NCBI GenBank assembly: GCA_900545935.1
Contig: URAP01000003.1
Coordinates: 1 to 64,000 of the forward strand
Direction of reading: 5' to 3'
Length of the DNA stretch: 64,000 nucleotides
DNA from: an uncultured Eubacteriales bacterium
GTDB lineage: Bacteria; Bacillota; Clostridia; Oscillospirales; CAG-272
Below the pieces are notes generated by a model. The model saw nothing but the letters and a program-made list of their open reading frames with translations. It was not told the origin of the DNA and made no database searches. Positions within the stretch are counted from its first letter, which is position 1. Every line of letters starts with the position of its first letter. This document shows, piece by piece, positions 19,204 through 27,452 of the stretch. Both the position numbers and the translations under genes were made by a program.

Positions 19204-21030
19204 CTAATCGCATTCTTCATCTCCGTCACTCTCCGACGGCTTGTCACGGTAAAATCTCGCCTGCTTGTCGAACATCTCGGTATATATTCCGCCCTTTGCA
19301 TACAGCTCGGCATGCGTTCCGTATTCGGCAACATGCCCGTTGTCAAACACGGCAACCTTGTCAGCTAGCTGAACGGCAGAGAGCCGATGGGTTATCATAA
19401 CAGCCGTTCTTCCGTGTATCATATTGTGAAACTGCGTATAAATCTCGTATTCGGCAAGCGGATCGAGTGCCGCCGTCGGCTCATCGAGCAAATATATACT
19501 GCCTCCGCGATAGCAGGCACGAGCGATAGCGATACGCTGCTCCTCTCCGCCCGACGGAGTTATTCCGTCCTCGTCGAGCCATTTGCTGATATATGTATCA
19601 TAACGACGCGGAAGCTTTTCTATCAACTGGTAGATCCCACTGCTTTTACAAACAGCATCGAGCTTTTCGGCATCGTAGTCATTCGTAAGAACAATATTTT
19701 CTCCGAGTGTCAAGCCGTCAAACAGCTGATAGTCTTGAAAGACCGCCGCAAACATTTTTATATACTGTTCTGGCTCATACTCATTAAGGCTCTTTCCGTT
19801 CAGAAGTATCTCGCCGTCAGTCGGTGAAAACATACGGCACAGCAGCTTTATAAATGTAGATTTCCCCGCGCCGTTTTCGCCTACGATGCACAGCGTCTCG
19901 CCGCTTCTGATCTTCAGATTAAAGTTCTTCAATATATCTCTGTCGCTGCCTGGGTATCTGAATGAAACATTTTTGAATTCGATCACGGAATCCGCTCCGA
20001 AAGAGGCAGCCTCATTACCGCAGCGCGACCGAGTCAGCGGCAGATTCATATACTCTATCATTTCATTAACATGGGGGACATTATTATTCAACCCGAGATA
20101 TGAGCCGAATACTCCGCCGACCGCGGATGAAAACTGCCCTGCAGCACTCAAATAGATCGACATAGTACCTATCGGAAGATCGACCGCCAAAACTTTATAG
20201 ATGAGGTATGCATATATGATAAGCTGCTGCGCGCATCCGAGAAGCGACTGCTTCACGCCCGCCTTGCTCTGCAGCTTATTCTTGCTCAGTTCATTATTGA
20301 AATAGTCCCTTTCCGCCGAGGTTTTCTTGTCAATCATGTACGGCGTCAGCCCGAAAATGCGCATCTCCTTAGCCCACAAATACTGCGCGAGCGGATTATG
20401 ACTGACGAGCAAAAATCGCGAGAGGCGGTCACTTTCCTTGTTCAACTTAAAAATATCCGCATTCAAACGCTTAGCTATCAGAGAATTGATGTACATTATC
20501 AGCACAATAACCACGATAACGATCGGAGACAGCGTGCTGATAATGGAAAAGAGCGCGATAACGCTGACAACCGACGACAGCAAGCCGAACAGCTGTGATA
20601 TGATGTTCGCCGAATTCTGAATGGTATCCTTTGCCCGTCCGCCCATCATTCCGATATCGGGCGACTCGCGGTATTCAAAATCCACCCGCGACAGATGAAT
20701 GTAGAAATCGGTTTCGAGCGAATCCTTGAGTTCAAAGGATAACCTCATTATCCGTCTGTTCATCATTATGCTGAATAGCTGGTATACGACCGGTATAAAC
20801 AACATCGTCGCAAGCAAAGCACCGATAACCTGCAATCTCCGGTCGCCTGTAAGCTCATTAATGATCATACCGGGCAAAACTGAAAGACCGATAGGCACCA
20901 ACGCATTAAGGCATGAGAACACTCCGCTGTGCGCTATCAGCCGCTTCCCTTGCTTCTTTCCGCAGACCATCTTCAGCAAACAGCTTGTGCTTTTTACGGT
21001 CTGCTTAAAATTATACTTCGGTTTCTCCAT
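19204..21030 (-). CDS. ABC exporter, fused permease-ATPase (second of a tandem pair)
   Basis: This 608-residue half-transporter has an N-terminal membrane domain with about five or six helices (residues about 30-310) and a C-terminal ATPase. The ATPase has Walker A GENGAGKST, signature PSGGEEQR (Pro instead of the usual Leu) and Walker B YLLDEPTAALD. MsbA/LagD-type half-transporters act as dimers and export peptides, lipids or drugs. It lacks an N-terminal C39 peptidase. A tandem paralog lies 171 bp upstream, so a heterodimer is likely. The last roughly 50 residues are nearly identical to the paralog, as is the DNA, pointing to recent gene conversion. The substrate is unknown. Confidence 0.85.
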   Translation of the reverse strand: MEKPKYNFKQTVKSTSCLLKMVCGKKQGKRLIAHSGVFSCLNALVPIGLSVLPGMIINELTGDRRLQVIGALLATMLFIPVVYQLFSIMMNRRIMRLSFELKDSLETDFYIHLSRVDFEYRESPDIGMMGGRAKDTIQNSANIISQLFGLLSSVVSVIALFSIISTLSPIVIVVIVLIMYINSLIAKRLNADIFKLNKESDRLSRFLLVSHNPLAQYLWAKEMRIFGLTPYMIDKKTSAERDYFNNELSKNKLQSKAGVKQSLLGCAQQLIIYAYLIYKVLAVDLPIGTMSIYLSAAGQFSSAVGGVFGSYLGLNNNVPHVNEMIEYMNLPLTRSRCGNEAASFGADSVIEFKNVSFRYPGSDRDILKNFNLKIRSGETLCIVGENGAGKSTFIKLLCRMFSPTDGEILLNGKSLNEYEPEQYIKMFAAVFQDYQLFDGLTLGENIVLTNDYDAEKLDAVCKSSGIYQLIEKLPRRYDTYISKWLDEDGITPSGGEEQRIAIARACYRGGSIYLLDEPTAALDPLAEYEIYTQFHNMIHGRTAVMITHRLSAVQLADKVAVFDNGHVAEYGTHAELYAKGGIYTEMFDKQARFYRDKPSESDGDEECD

Positions 21031-21201
21031 CCTTTGATCCTTTCAACCCGAAAATAACGTGCCCGCATATAGGGGCATCGAAATCGTCTCCTTCACGCCG
21101 CATGCGGAGCACCGCCGCGCCCGTTTGCCACTGCACCGCCGCAAGAAAAACCACCGTTCGCCGTTTATACCCGCCACAAAAGTGGCAGCGCTTTCCTGTT
21201 A

Positions 21202-23043
21202 TTATTCTCCCACCTTGCCGATGCTCTCCGCCGTGTGCTCCGACGGCTTGTCACGGTAAAACCTTGCCTGCTTGTCGAACATCTCGGTATATATTCCGCC
21301 CTTTGCATACAGCTCGGCATGCGTTCCGTATTCGGCTACGTGCCCGTCGTCGAACACCGCGACCATATCGGCGAGTTGAACCGCGGAGAGACGGTGCGTT
21401 ATCAGCACGGCGCACTTATCGGTTATCATATTATTAAACTGCGTATAAATTTCGTATTCGGCAAGCGGATCGAGTGCCGCCGTCGGTTCATCAAGGATAT
21501 AGACGCTGCCGCCGCGATAGAGTGCGCGCGCCATGGCAATGCGCTGCCCCTCGCCGCCCGACGGCTCAATTCCCTCCTCGTCAAACCACTTATAGATAAC
21601 GGTATCGTAGCCGTTCTTATTATGCTCCGCCATCTCGGACAAGCCGCTCTGACGCGCCGCCGACCGCAGCCGTTCTTCGTCGTAGCTCTCCGCCATCACG
21701 ATATTTTCGCCCAGTGTGATATTATACAGCGCAAAATCCTGAAACACGGGCGCAAAAAGCCTGCAATACTCCCGATAATCGTACTCGTTTATATTGATGC
21801 CGTTCAGCAGTATCGCGCCCTCCGTCGGGACGTACAACCTCGTCAGCAGCTTTACGAAGGTCGATTTTCCCGAGCCGTTTGCGCCCACGATGCACAGCTT
21901 TTCGTCGCCGCGGATTGTAAGGCTCAGCCCCTTGATAACGAATCTGTCGCTGCCGGGATATCTGAACGATACGTTTTTGAATTCGATAACCGAATCCGCA
22001 TCAAAGGTAGGCGTGAGGCTTCCTCTGACGTGATTGCTCAGCGGTATCTCCATGAATTTTATAAGCTCCTGCACGCTGAGACTCAGCATAGACAGGTTGA
22101 GATACCGCTGTGTGATGTTAGACAGCGAGCCCGAGAACTGCATTATCAGTCCCATATATATCGTCATGCTGCCGACCGACAGCGCGCCCGCAATGACCTT
22201 GAAAACGAAATAGAGATTCAGCAGCGCGGTCTGCGCAAAGGATATCAGCGCGCCGAAAAAGCTGCTGTTGCGGATATAAATGCTGCTTTTCTCGCCGTAC
22301 TTATTTGCTTCGAGCCGCTTTCCGACGTACAGGTTGATGAAAAAATCCTTCAGACCGTATATGCGCATCTCCTTTGCATACTTCATATCGGAAAAATAGC
22401 TCATCACCGGCCATCCGTAGCGGTTGTAGCGCTGTATATTGCGGTTCATCTCAAAGGTCTTTCGGTTCAGCCATTTGCCGTTTATATAATTGAGCACGAC
22501 GGCTGCCGCGACGGGGATCAGTATCCACGGATTCAGCACCGTTATCGTCGAGATGCACATGATAAGACTGACAAGCGCCGTGACAAGACCGCTCAGACCC
22601 TCAAACACATCAAGGCTCCTGAAGGTCGTATCCGCCGCGCGCTCCTTGAGCATCCCTATCTCGGGGTTCTCCATCGTCTCGTAATCCATGTCCGCGCAAT
22701 GACCGATAAAATCCGCGTTGACCTGCACCATGAACCTGTATCGCAGACTGTTTAAATACACATTCAGCGACGACGTGACCGCGCTCTGCAGCAGCGGTAT
22801 CCCCGCTGTCGCGGCGATATACCACAAAAGAACATCGACCCGCTGCGCGCCCGTCAACTCGTTTATGATAAGTCCGGGCAGAAGCACGAGTCCGAGCGGA
22901 AGTACGGCGCCGAGCACCGACAAAAAGCTCTTCATCAGTATGTAGCCCTTGCCGCTGCGCGAGCGCCATACGTATCCGAGCATGTATTTTGAGGTCGAAA
23001 ACGTTGTTCTGAGATTCTGCTTTAATCTGCCGCTTTCCTTCAT
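21202..23043 (-). CDS. ABC exporter, fused permease-ATPase (first of a tandem pair)
   Basis: This 613-residue half-transporter is assigned the start at 23043, which has AAAGGA 8 nt upstream; an open frame extends further but overlaps the preceding gene. The membrane domain covers about residues 30-320. The ATPase carries Walker A GANGSGKST, signature PSGGEGQR and Walker B YILDEPTAALD. Signature Leu is Pro, as in its paralog at 19204-21030. The overall resemblance (LPGLIINELTG near the first helix in both) shows a tandem duplication, and the two probably form one heterodimeric exporter. The base composition is closer to the chromosome than that of the two downstream genes. Confidence 0.85.
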   Translation of the reverse strand: MKESGRLKQNLRTTFSTSKYMLGYVWRSRSGKGYILMKSFLSVLGAVLPLGLVLLPGLIINELTGAQRVDVLLWYIAATAGIPLLQSAVTSSLNVYLNSLRYRFMVQVNADFIGHCADMDYETMENPEIGMLKERAADTTFRSLDVFEGLSGLVTALVSLIMCISTITVLNPWILIPVAAAVVLNYINGKWLNRKTFEMNRNIQRYNRYGWPVMSYFSDMKYAKEMRIYGLKDFFINLYVGKRLEANKYGEKSSIYIRNSSFFGALISFAQTALLNLYFVFKVIAGALSVGSMTIYMGLIMQFSGSLSNITQRYLNLSMLSLSVQELIKFMEIPLSNHVRGSLTPTFDADSVIEFKNVSFRYPGSDRFVIKGLSLTIRGDEKLCIVGANGSGKSTFVKLLTRLYVPTEGAILLNGININEYDYREYCRLFAPVFQDFALYNITLGENIVMAESYDEERLRSAARQSGLSEMAEHNKNGYDTVIYKWFDEEGIEPSGGEGQRIAMARALYRGGSVYILDEPTAALDPLAEYEIYTQFNNMITDKCAVLITHRLSAVQLADMVAVFDDGHVAEYGTHAELYAKGGIYTEMFDKQARFYRDKPSEHTAESIGKVGE

Positions 23044-23137
23044 AACAGACATCCTTTTCGGCGAATATTTCGCGGTGAACGCGATGTGTCCGCGATGCGG
23101 GAAATGCCGTGATATTTGCGGGATGCGGGGTACCGAA

Positions 23138-24412
23138 TTATCCTTCGAGCGATGCGCGGTATTCGGTATGTATGCGATCGACGCATTCGAGCAGACTGTC
23201 GAGATACTCGACCTGCGCGGCGGTCGCGCTGTCGTATTCCGAAAATATTGCGACGGCATAAGGGTGCTCGTCGTAGACTATGCCGATATCGTGGTATGCG
23301 CCGTAATCCCAGCCGTATTTATGCGCCGCCTTTCGGTCTCCCGCGACACGCGCGATGAGCTTCGGCTGATCGCTGTCTATGAGCGCATCCTTCATCAGAG
23401 CGGAATACTTATGCCCGCCCTCCGTGTACTTATATATCTGCTCCATTACGCGGCAGCCGTCGCGTGCGCTCATTCGACTCGCACTTGACTTCATCGACTC
23501 CCAGCCCTGCTTATCTATCATACGATGCAAAGAGCCGTAGCCGTAGGCGCGCATAAGGGTATTAAATGCCACATTATCGCTGTACGAGAGCACGTACCGG
23601 ACAAGCTCCTCATATGTATAAACCGTACCGTCGGGGCTGTCGACTATCCGTCCGGTGCCCTCTCGGTAGTATTCGTCACGATTATATTCAAGGGTCTTGC
23701 CCGCAAGGTCGTAACGATCCCCGCCGCCCTCGGCATCGAGCAGCACCGAGAGGATAAACGGTGCCTTGATAACGCTCGCCGAGTCGAAAACGGTATCTCC
23801 GCCGCATGAGACGGTATATCCGGTCTCAAGGTCGAGATAGCAGATGCCTATGCGCGGGCGAAAGCTGCTGCCGTCGTCTGCGCTGATAAGATACGGACGC
23901 TCCTCCATCAGACTGCCGAGCTCGGAGAAAAGCTCTGCCTGCCGCCGCAGCTCGGGCGTAAAGCTCTGCGAGAGCAGATCGACCGTCGATTGCAGCTCCT
24001 CTATGCGAACATCCTTTTCCTTTATCCGCTCAAGAAGCAGCTGCTCATCCTTCGTCAGCTGTATGCCGTCAAGCTCGGCACGCAGCGCGTCGCGTTCGGA
24101 TTCGAGCGCACTTTCGCGCTCGCGCGCAGCCGTATCCTCGGTCGTTTCCGGCGGGAGCGGCTGCTCTGCATCGTCGCGCCGCAGCGCAAGTACAAGCAGC
24201 GCACCGAGCAACAGCGTCAGCGCGCCGAGCACCGACACAACGGCTATCATCGCGCCGCGGCTGACGGTGCGTTTGCCGTCTCTGCCGCCGCGAGCTGCGT
24301 GCGCATCGCTGCGGGAGCTGTCGTCCGGATTAGCGCCGCTGCGCGAAATATCCGCGCGGTCTGCCGCCCCGCCGTCGTTTTTATATTGCCGCCTTGTTTC
24401 CGTATCCTTCAT
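23138..24412 (-). CDS. Membrane-anchored class A beta-lactamase-like serine hydrolase
   Basis: This 424-residue protein has a charged cytoplasmic N-terminus, one membrane helix (about 54-77), a coiled coil (about 95-150) and an extracytoplasmic serine-hydrolase domain. The active-site SxxK is S213-V-I-K216, the SDN triad is at 278-280, and a KYG motif (365-367) stands where beta-lactamases have KTG. Such proteins may be D,D-peptidases or have no enzymatic role in resistance; a true beta-lactamase is less likely given the anchor and KYG. It lies 74 bp downstream of divIC, suggesting a role in envelope or septum. The ribosome binding site (GTGAGG) is close to the start, so the start is moderately certain. 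Confidence 0.75.
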   Translation of the reverse strand: MKDTETRRQYKNDGGAADRADISRSGANPDDSSRSDAHAARGGRDGKRTVSRGAMIAVVSVLGALTLLLGALLVLALRRDDAEQPLPPETTEDTAARERESALESERDALRAELDGIQLTKDEQLLLERIKEKDVRIEELQSTVDLLSQSFTPELRRQAELFSELGSLMEERPYLISADDGSSFRPRIGICYLDLETGYTVSCGGDTVFDSASVIKAPFILSVLLDAEGGGDRYDLAGKTLEYNRDEYYREGTGRIVDSPDGTVYTYEELVRYVLSYSDNVAFNTLMRAYGYGSLHRMIDKQGWESMKSSASRMSARDGCRVMEQIYKYTEGGHKYSALMKDALIDSDQPKLIARVAGDRKAAHKYGWDYGAYHDIGIVYDEHPYAVAIFSEYDSATAAQVEYLDSLLECVDRIHTEYRASLEG

Positions 24413-24485
24413 AGCCTCACCGTAAAAGCCGCGCGAGCTTTCCCCCGTGCGGCTGTGTTGTCAATTGTTAAAACGTTTATGATAG

Positions 24486-24791
24486 TCACTTTTTAAGATC
24501 GTTGTAATAGATAACCTCGTCGGGCATGTGATACCCGAGGCTCTTGCGAGCTATCTGCTTTACATATTCATCGTCGACCTCGTGGTCGAGCAGCTCGCTC
24601 ATCTCCTCGATATCGTACTCGCGCTCCTCTATCTGAGACTCGAGCTTGTCCTGCTCGTTGCACAGCTCGTTGTATTCATACTGCTGTCCGATAATCGACG
24701 CCACGCAGAAGCATACGAATACTACTATCGCCGCCTTTATGAAAACATTCATCCGCTTCTCGGGCATTATATATCTGTTTCTGCCTGCCAT
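24486..24791 (-). CDS. divIC: Septum formation initiator DivIC/FtsB family
   Basis: This 101-residue bitopic protein has a short cytoplasmic N-terminus, a single membrane helix (about 17-37) and an extracytoplasmic coiled coil (about 42-75), then a small C-terminal segment with VKQIARKSLGY. This is the DivIC/FtsB layout; these proteins join FtsL and DivIB/FtsQ at the division site. The ATG at 24791 is used because AGAGGTG is well spaced; an in-frame GTG three codons earlier overlaps that site. Its place after yabQ matches Bacillus subtilis yabP-yabQ-divIC. Confidence 0.87.
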   Translation of the reverse strand: MAGRNRYIMPEKRMNVFIKAAIVVFVCFCVASIIGQQYEYNELCNEQDKLESQIEEREYDIEEMSELLDHEVDDEYVKQIARKSLGYHMPDEVIYYNDLKK

Positions 24792-25011
24792 GCGTATCAC
24801 CTCTTGTTACCATTGTATCACATTTTGCGGCATAAATCTACCGCATAGCGATATTTTTTTGAAAATGCGCACCTCTGCCGATGTATCGCGTCGTGAAATA
24901 ATGAAAAAGCAGTGCATTGCCGACTGTGTGGCGCTCGGCAGAAGGCGAAGCATCCCCGGAAGCATACAGCCGCCGGGGATGAGATGTCCGTTATCCGAAA
25001 AAAATAAGCTA

Positions 25012-25629
25012 TTAAGAGCGCTGCCGTTCCCGACCGCTTTCTCCGGCGCTTCCCGTCCGCTCCGAATACTGCGCAGCACCGAGAGCGGAGCGCGCGGCAC
25101 GCATGGCAAACCTGCGCTCGCGGCGCGAATCGAGGCAGCGCAGAAGTGCCGCAGGAGGACAGGACAGCAGGCGGAAGAGCAGACGCAGCAAACGCAGCAG
25201 CGGCAGAAGAGTCAGACGCGCAGCGGCAAGAACGAACCGTCCGACCGCGCGAATGATCCGAGGCATGATACGGGCGGTAAGTCTGCCGACCGTTCTGCGG
25301 TAGAGGAGAAAACCAAGCCCGGTGCCGAGCAGAATAAACCACCTGATATGTCCCGACAGCAGATGGAACACCGTCACGCTCAGCGCAGCGGAGGCAATGA
25401 GCGAGAACAGCACATCCGAAATAAATAAAAGCGCCGCAGAAAGGCGACGCCCCCATGTCGGCAGCGTTCTGCCACGATAGGCAAAGCAGCGGCGCAGAGT
25501 CAGTCCCGCCGCAATGCGCAGCGCACGAAATAAATCGTAGACCGCGCCGAGCGAGGCGCCGACCGCCGCGCCGTAAAGCGCGCTCGAGGCAAGAACGAGC
25601 TGCGAGACATGCTCCATCTGAACGGTCAT
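25012..25629 (-). CDS. yabQ: Spore cortex protein YabQ
   Basis: This 205-residue membrane protein resembles YabQ, a forespore-membrane protein needed for cortex formation. The N-terminal half contains hydrophobic segments, with the family-typical GASLGAVYDLFRALR near residues 23-37. The C-terminal third is unusually rich in Arg and Leu and is less conserved. Its start overlaps the yabP stop by 4 nt (ATGA). It lies between yabP and divIC, as in Bacillus, which strongly supports the call. A sigma-E promoter for the pair is expected but I did not identify one. Confidence 0.85.
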   Translation of the reverse strand: MTVQMEHVSQLVLASSALYGAAVGASLGAVYDLFRALRIAAGLTLRRCFAYRGRTLPTWGRRLSAALLFISDVLFSLIASAALSVTVFHLLSGHIRWFILLGTGLGFLLYRRTVGRLTARIMPRIIRAVGRFVLAAARLTLLPLLRLLRLLFRLLSCPPAALLRCLDSRRERRFAMRAARSALGAAQYSERTGSAGESGRERQRS

Positions 25630-25991
25630 TGCCGCCTCCTGCGCAGAAAGCGGAAGAAGCCGCCGTCCTCCTCGCCGTCCTCGGAAATATAGGCAAGAGC
25701 GTCCACCCGCCCGACTATCTCGATAACACCGTCGCCGAGCTCGCCCGCACCGGCACTGCCGTCATAGACGAGCTTTATCCTCCCGTCGGCAGGCGCGGTA
25801 GGCGGCGAAGAAAATGAGACTATCCGCAGTCCCTCCCCCTCTATGCTGAGTACCCCCATATCGGTAAGCAAAACTATCCCGCTCTCGTCAAACGACTGTA
25901 CATCACGCGCGCCGCACACCGTCATACGTTCTCTGCCGACAAGCGATATCGAATGCCTGCCCGCCCTGCTCTTCTCCGATCTTGCTTCCAT
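25626..25991 (-). CDS. yabP: Sporulation protein YabP
   Basis: This 121-residue protein belongs to the YabP/YqfC family. It has the family pattern of H-x-I-S-L, R-x-x-M-T-V-x-G, S-F-D-E-S-G-I-V-L-L-T and a G-x-L-S-I-x-G turn. YabP is made in the mother cell and needed for cortex assembly together with YabQ. A C-terminal extension (Glu/Asp run followed by Arg-rich tail) overlaps the yabQ start. A good GGGAGG site lies before the start. Confidence 0.87.
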   Translation of the reverse strand: MEARSEKSRAGRHSISLVGRERMTVCGARDVQSFDESGIVLLTDMGVLSIEGEGLRIVSFSSPPTAPADGRIKLVYDGSAGAGELGDGVIEIVGRVDALAYISEDGEEDGGFFRFLRRRRQ

Positions 25992-26338
25992 CCCGAAAAC
26001 CTCCCGATAATACGGCGCTTTTTTTATCAGCCCCGTTCCCGAGTATATTATATGCGGCGGTATTTCGCAATATTACCGCTCGGTAATCTGTGCGGTGACA
26101 TTAAGAGCTTTGGCTGCACAAGCGGCACTTTTTTATGCCGAAATAAGACCGTTCGACAGACATCCTCATGCACTACATATAATAATGAAAGAAAATGACG
26201 GCGAAGCTACGTCTCCGCCGTCGTAAGCATATTATATTCAAAGAGTCCGAAAGCCCCGACACGCAAAGCCCCGCCGCGCGGAAGCACTATCCCGCATACG
26301 GCATTTCCGTGTGCGGCATTACGGGAGACCGCGGCAGC
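25992..26338. other. Gene-free gap between yabP and rqcP
   Basis: No gene is seen. On the minus strand a hairpin (gacggcg/cgccgtc, about 26200-26225) with a T-rich tail may end the rqcP transcript, so yabP-yabQ would then have their own sporulation promoter in this gap. I could not pick out a convincing sigma-E site. Confidence 0.45.
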
Positions 26339-26605
26339 TCAGTCGTGGTGTGAATTCTGTTCAACGACCTCGTACATGCATGAGGCATCAGCCTTGACCG
26401 CATGCTCCAGTACATTTGTCACCCGTACGGTCAGCTCGCGCTGTCCGAATGAAACGGTAATTACATCACCGACCTTGACATCATACGACGCCTTGACCGG
26501 TCTGCCGTTAACGGTGATGCGCGACGCATCGCATGCCTCGTTAGCCACCGTTCTGCGTTTTATTATACGTGAGACCTTCAAGAATTTATCAATTCTCATA
26601 TTCAT
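26339..26605 (-). CDS. rqcP: S4-domain RNA-binding protein RqcP (YabO)
   Basis: This 88-residue protein is almost wholly an S4 RNA-binding domain (MRIDKFLKVSRIIKRRT at the N-terminus, NGRPVKASYDVKVGD in the middle). RqcP works with RqcH in ribosome-associated quality control, stabilising the peptidyl-tRNA on the 50S subunit during alanine tailing. Its position between mazG and yabP is the same as in Bacillus subtilis. The hup gene often found next to it in other Firmicutes is absent here. Confidence 0.9.
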   Translation of the reverse strand: MNMRIDKFLKVSRIIKRRTVANEACDASRITVNGRPVKASYDVKVGDVITVSFGQRELTVRVTNVLEHAVKADASCMYEVVEQNSHHD

Positions 26606-26753
26606 TCTCCTATCTCTTCAAGGAATCCATGGGAATCTCGTTATTGTTTGCTATGCTGTCCGCAGTACCTGAAAAGCGCATGCATGCCGCTGCGCTGACA
26701 TCGTATTTACTACACCGTATGAGATACTCTGCCGTACAGTACCGAGCCGACGA

Positions 26754-27440
26754 TCACTCTGCCGACTGCTCCGCCGCACGCACGCGCTCGGTCATGCGGT
26801 CACACTCCTCGTACAGCTCGCGCTCGGCATCCGTTCCGCTCTCGCGAGCCTCGAGCACAAGGCGCATGAGACGCGCGCCGAGCGAGGAATCCCCGTCGTC
26901 GGGCACGGCAGCATCAAGATAGCCCGCCTTTTTGGCACGTCCGAGCAGTTTTTCCGCACGCATAAGCGCGGGAAGAGAGCGGGCGACGCTCTCGAGCGTC
27001 TCGGTCGCGGTGGTCTGACTCTTGGAGCGCTGCTTTATCGCATCCCAGTTGTCGAGCACCTGCGCGGTACCGCTGACCTCGGTATCTCCGAAAACATGAG
27101 GGTGTCGCAGTATCAGCTTGCGACAGATGCCGTTGCATACATCGTCGAAGGTAAAGCTGCCGCGCTCCTCCTCCATCCGTGCGTGAAACATTACCTGAAG
27201 CAGCACATCGCCCAGCTCCTCACAGAGCAGCACCGGGTCGCGGTTATCTATCGCCTCAACGACCTCATACGTTTCCTCGATGAAGTTTTCGCGAACGCTC
27301 TCGTGCGTCTGCTCGCGGTCCCACGGACAGCCGTCCGGCGAGCGGAGCAGCGCGGTTATCATGCGCAGATCGGCTGCGGTCATGCGCTCGGAGGTAGCGT
27401 ATTTATCGGTAAGGTATTTCTTTTCTTCTATTGCTGACAT
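26754..27440 (-). CDS. mazG: Nucleoside triphosphate pyrophosphohydrolase MazG
   Basis: This 228-residue protein hydrolyses NTPs or dNTPs to monophosphate and pyrophosphate and is thought to clear aberrant nucleotides. The MazG core motifs are present: CPWDREQTHESVRENFIEE (about residues 38-56) and EELGDVLLQVMFHARM (about 74-89). It is shorter than the two-domain E. coli form and lacks the SAM-dependent methylase domain found fused in Bacillus YabN. The start codon lies 12 bp after the yabM stop. Confidence 0.9.
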   Translation of the reverse strand: MSAIEEKKYLTDKYATSERMTAADLRMITALLRSPDGCPWDREQTHESVRENFIEETYEVVEAIDNRDPVLLCEELGDVLLQVMFHARMEEERGSFTFDDVCNGICRKLILRHPHVFGDTEVSGTAQVLDNWDAIKQRSKSQTTATETLESVARSLPALMRAEKLLGRAKKAGYLDAAVPDDGDSSLGARLMRLVLEARESGTDAERELYEECDRMTERVRAAEQSAE

Positions 27441-27452
27441 TTTGTTCTCCGT

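Noticed and set aside
23138..24412. True beta-lactamase conferring resistance
   Set aside because: The membrane anchor, the coiled coil and the KYG in place of KTG fit an envelope-associated serine hydrolase better; resistance cannot be claimed from this sequence.
24818..25696. Minus-strand open frame of 292 codons overlapping yabQ
   Set aside because: It is out of frame with YabQ, is Cys/Arg/Ala-rich and resembles nothing; YabQ fits the synteny and overlaps yabP by the usual 4 nt.
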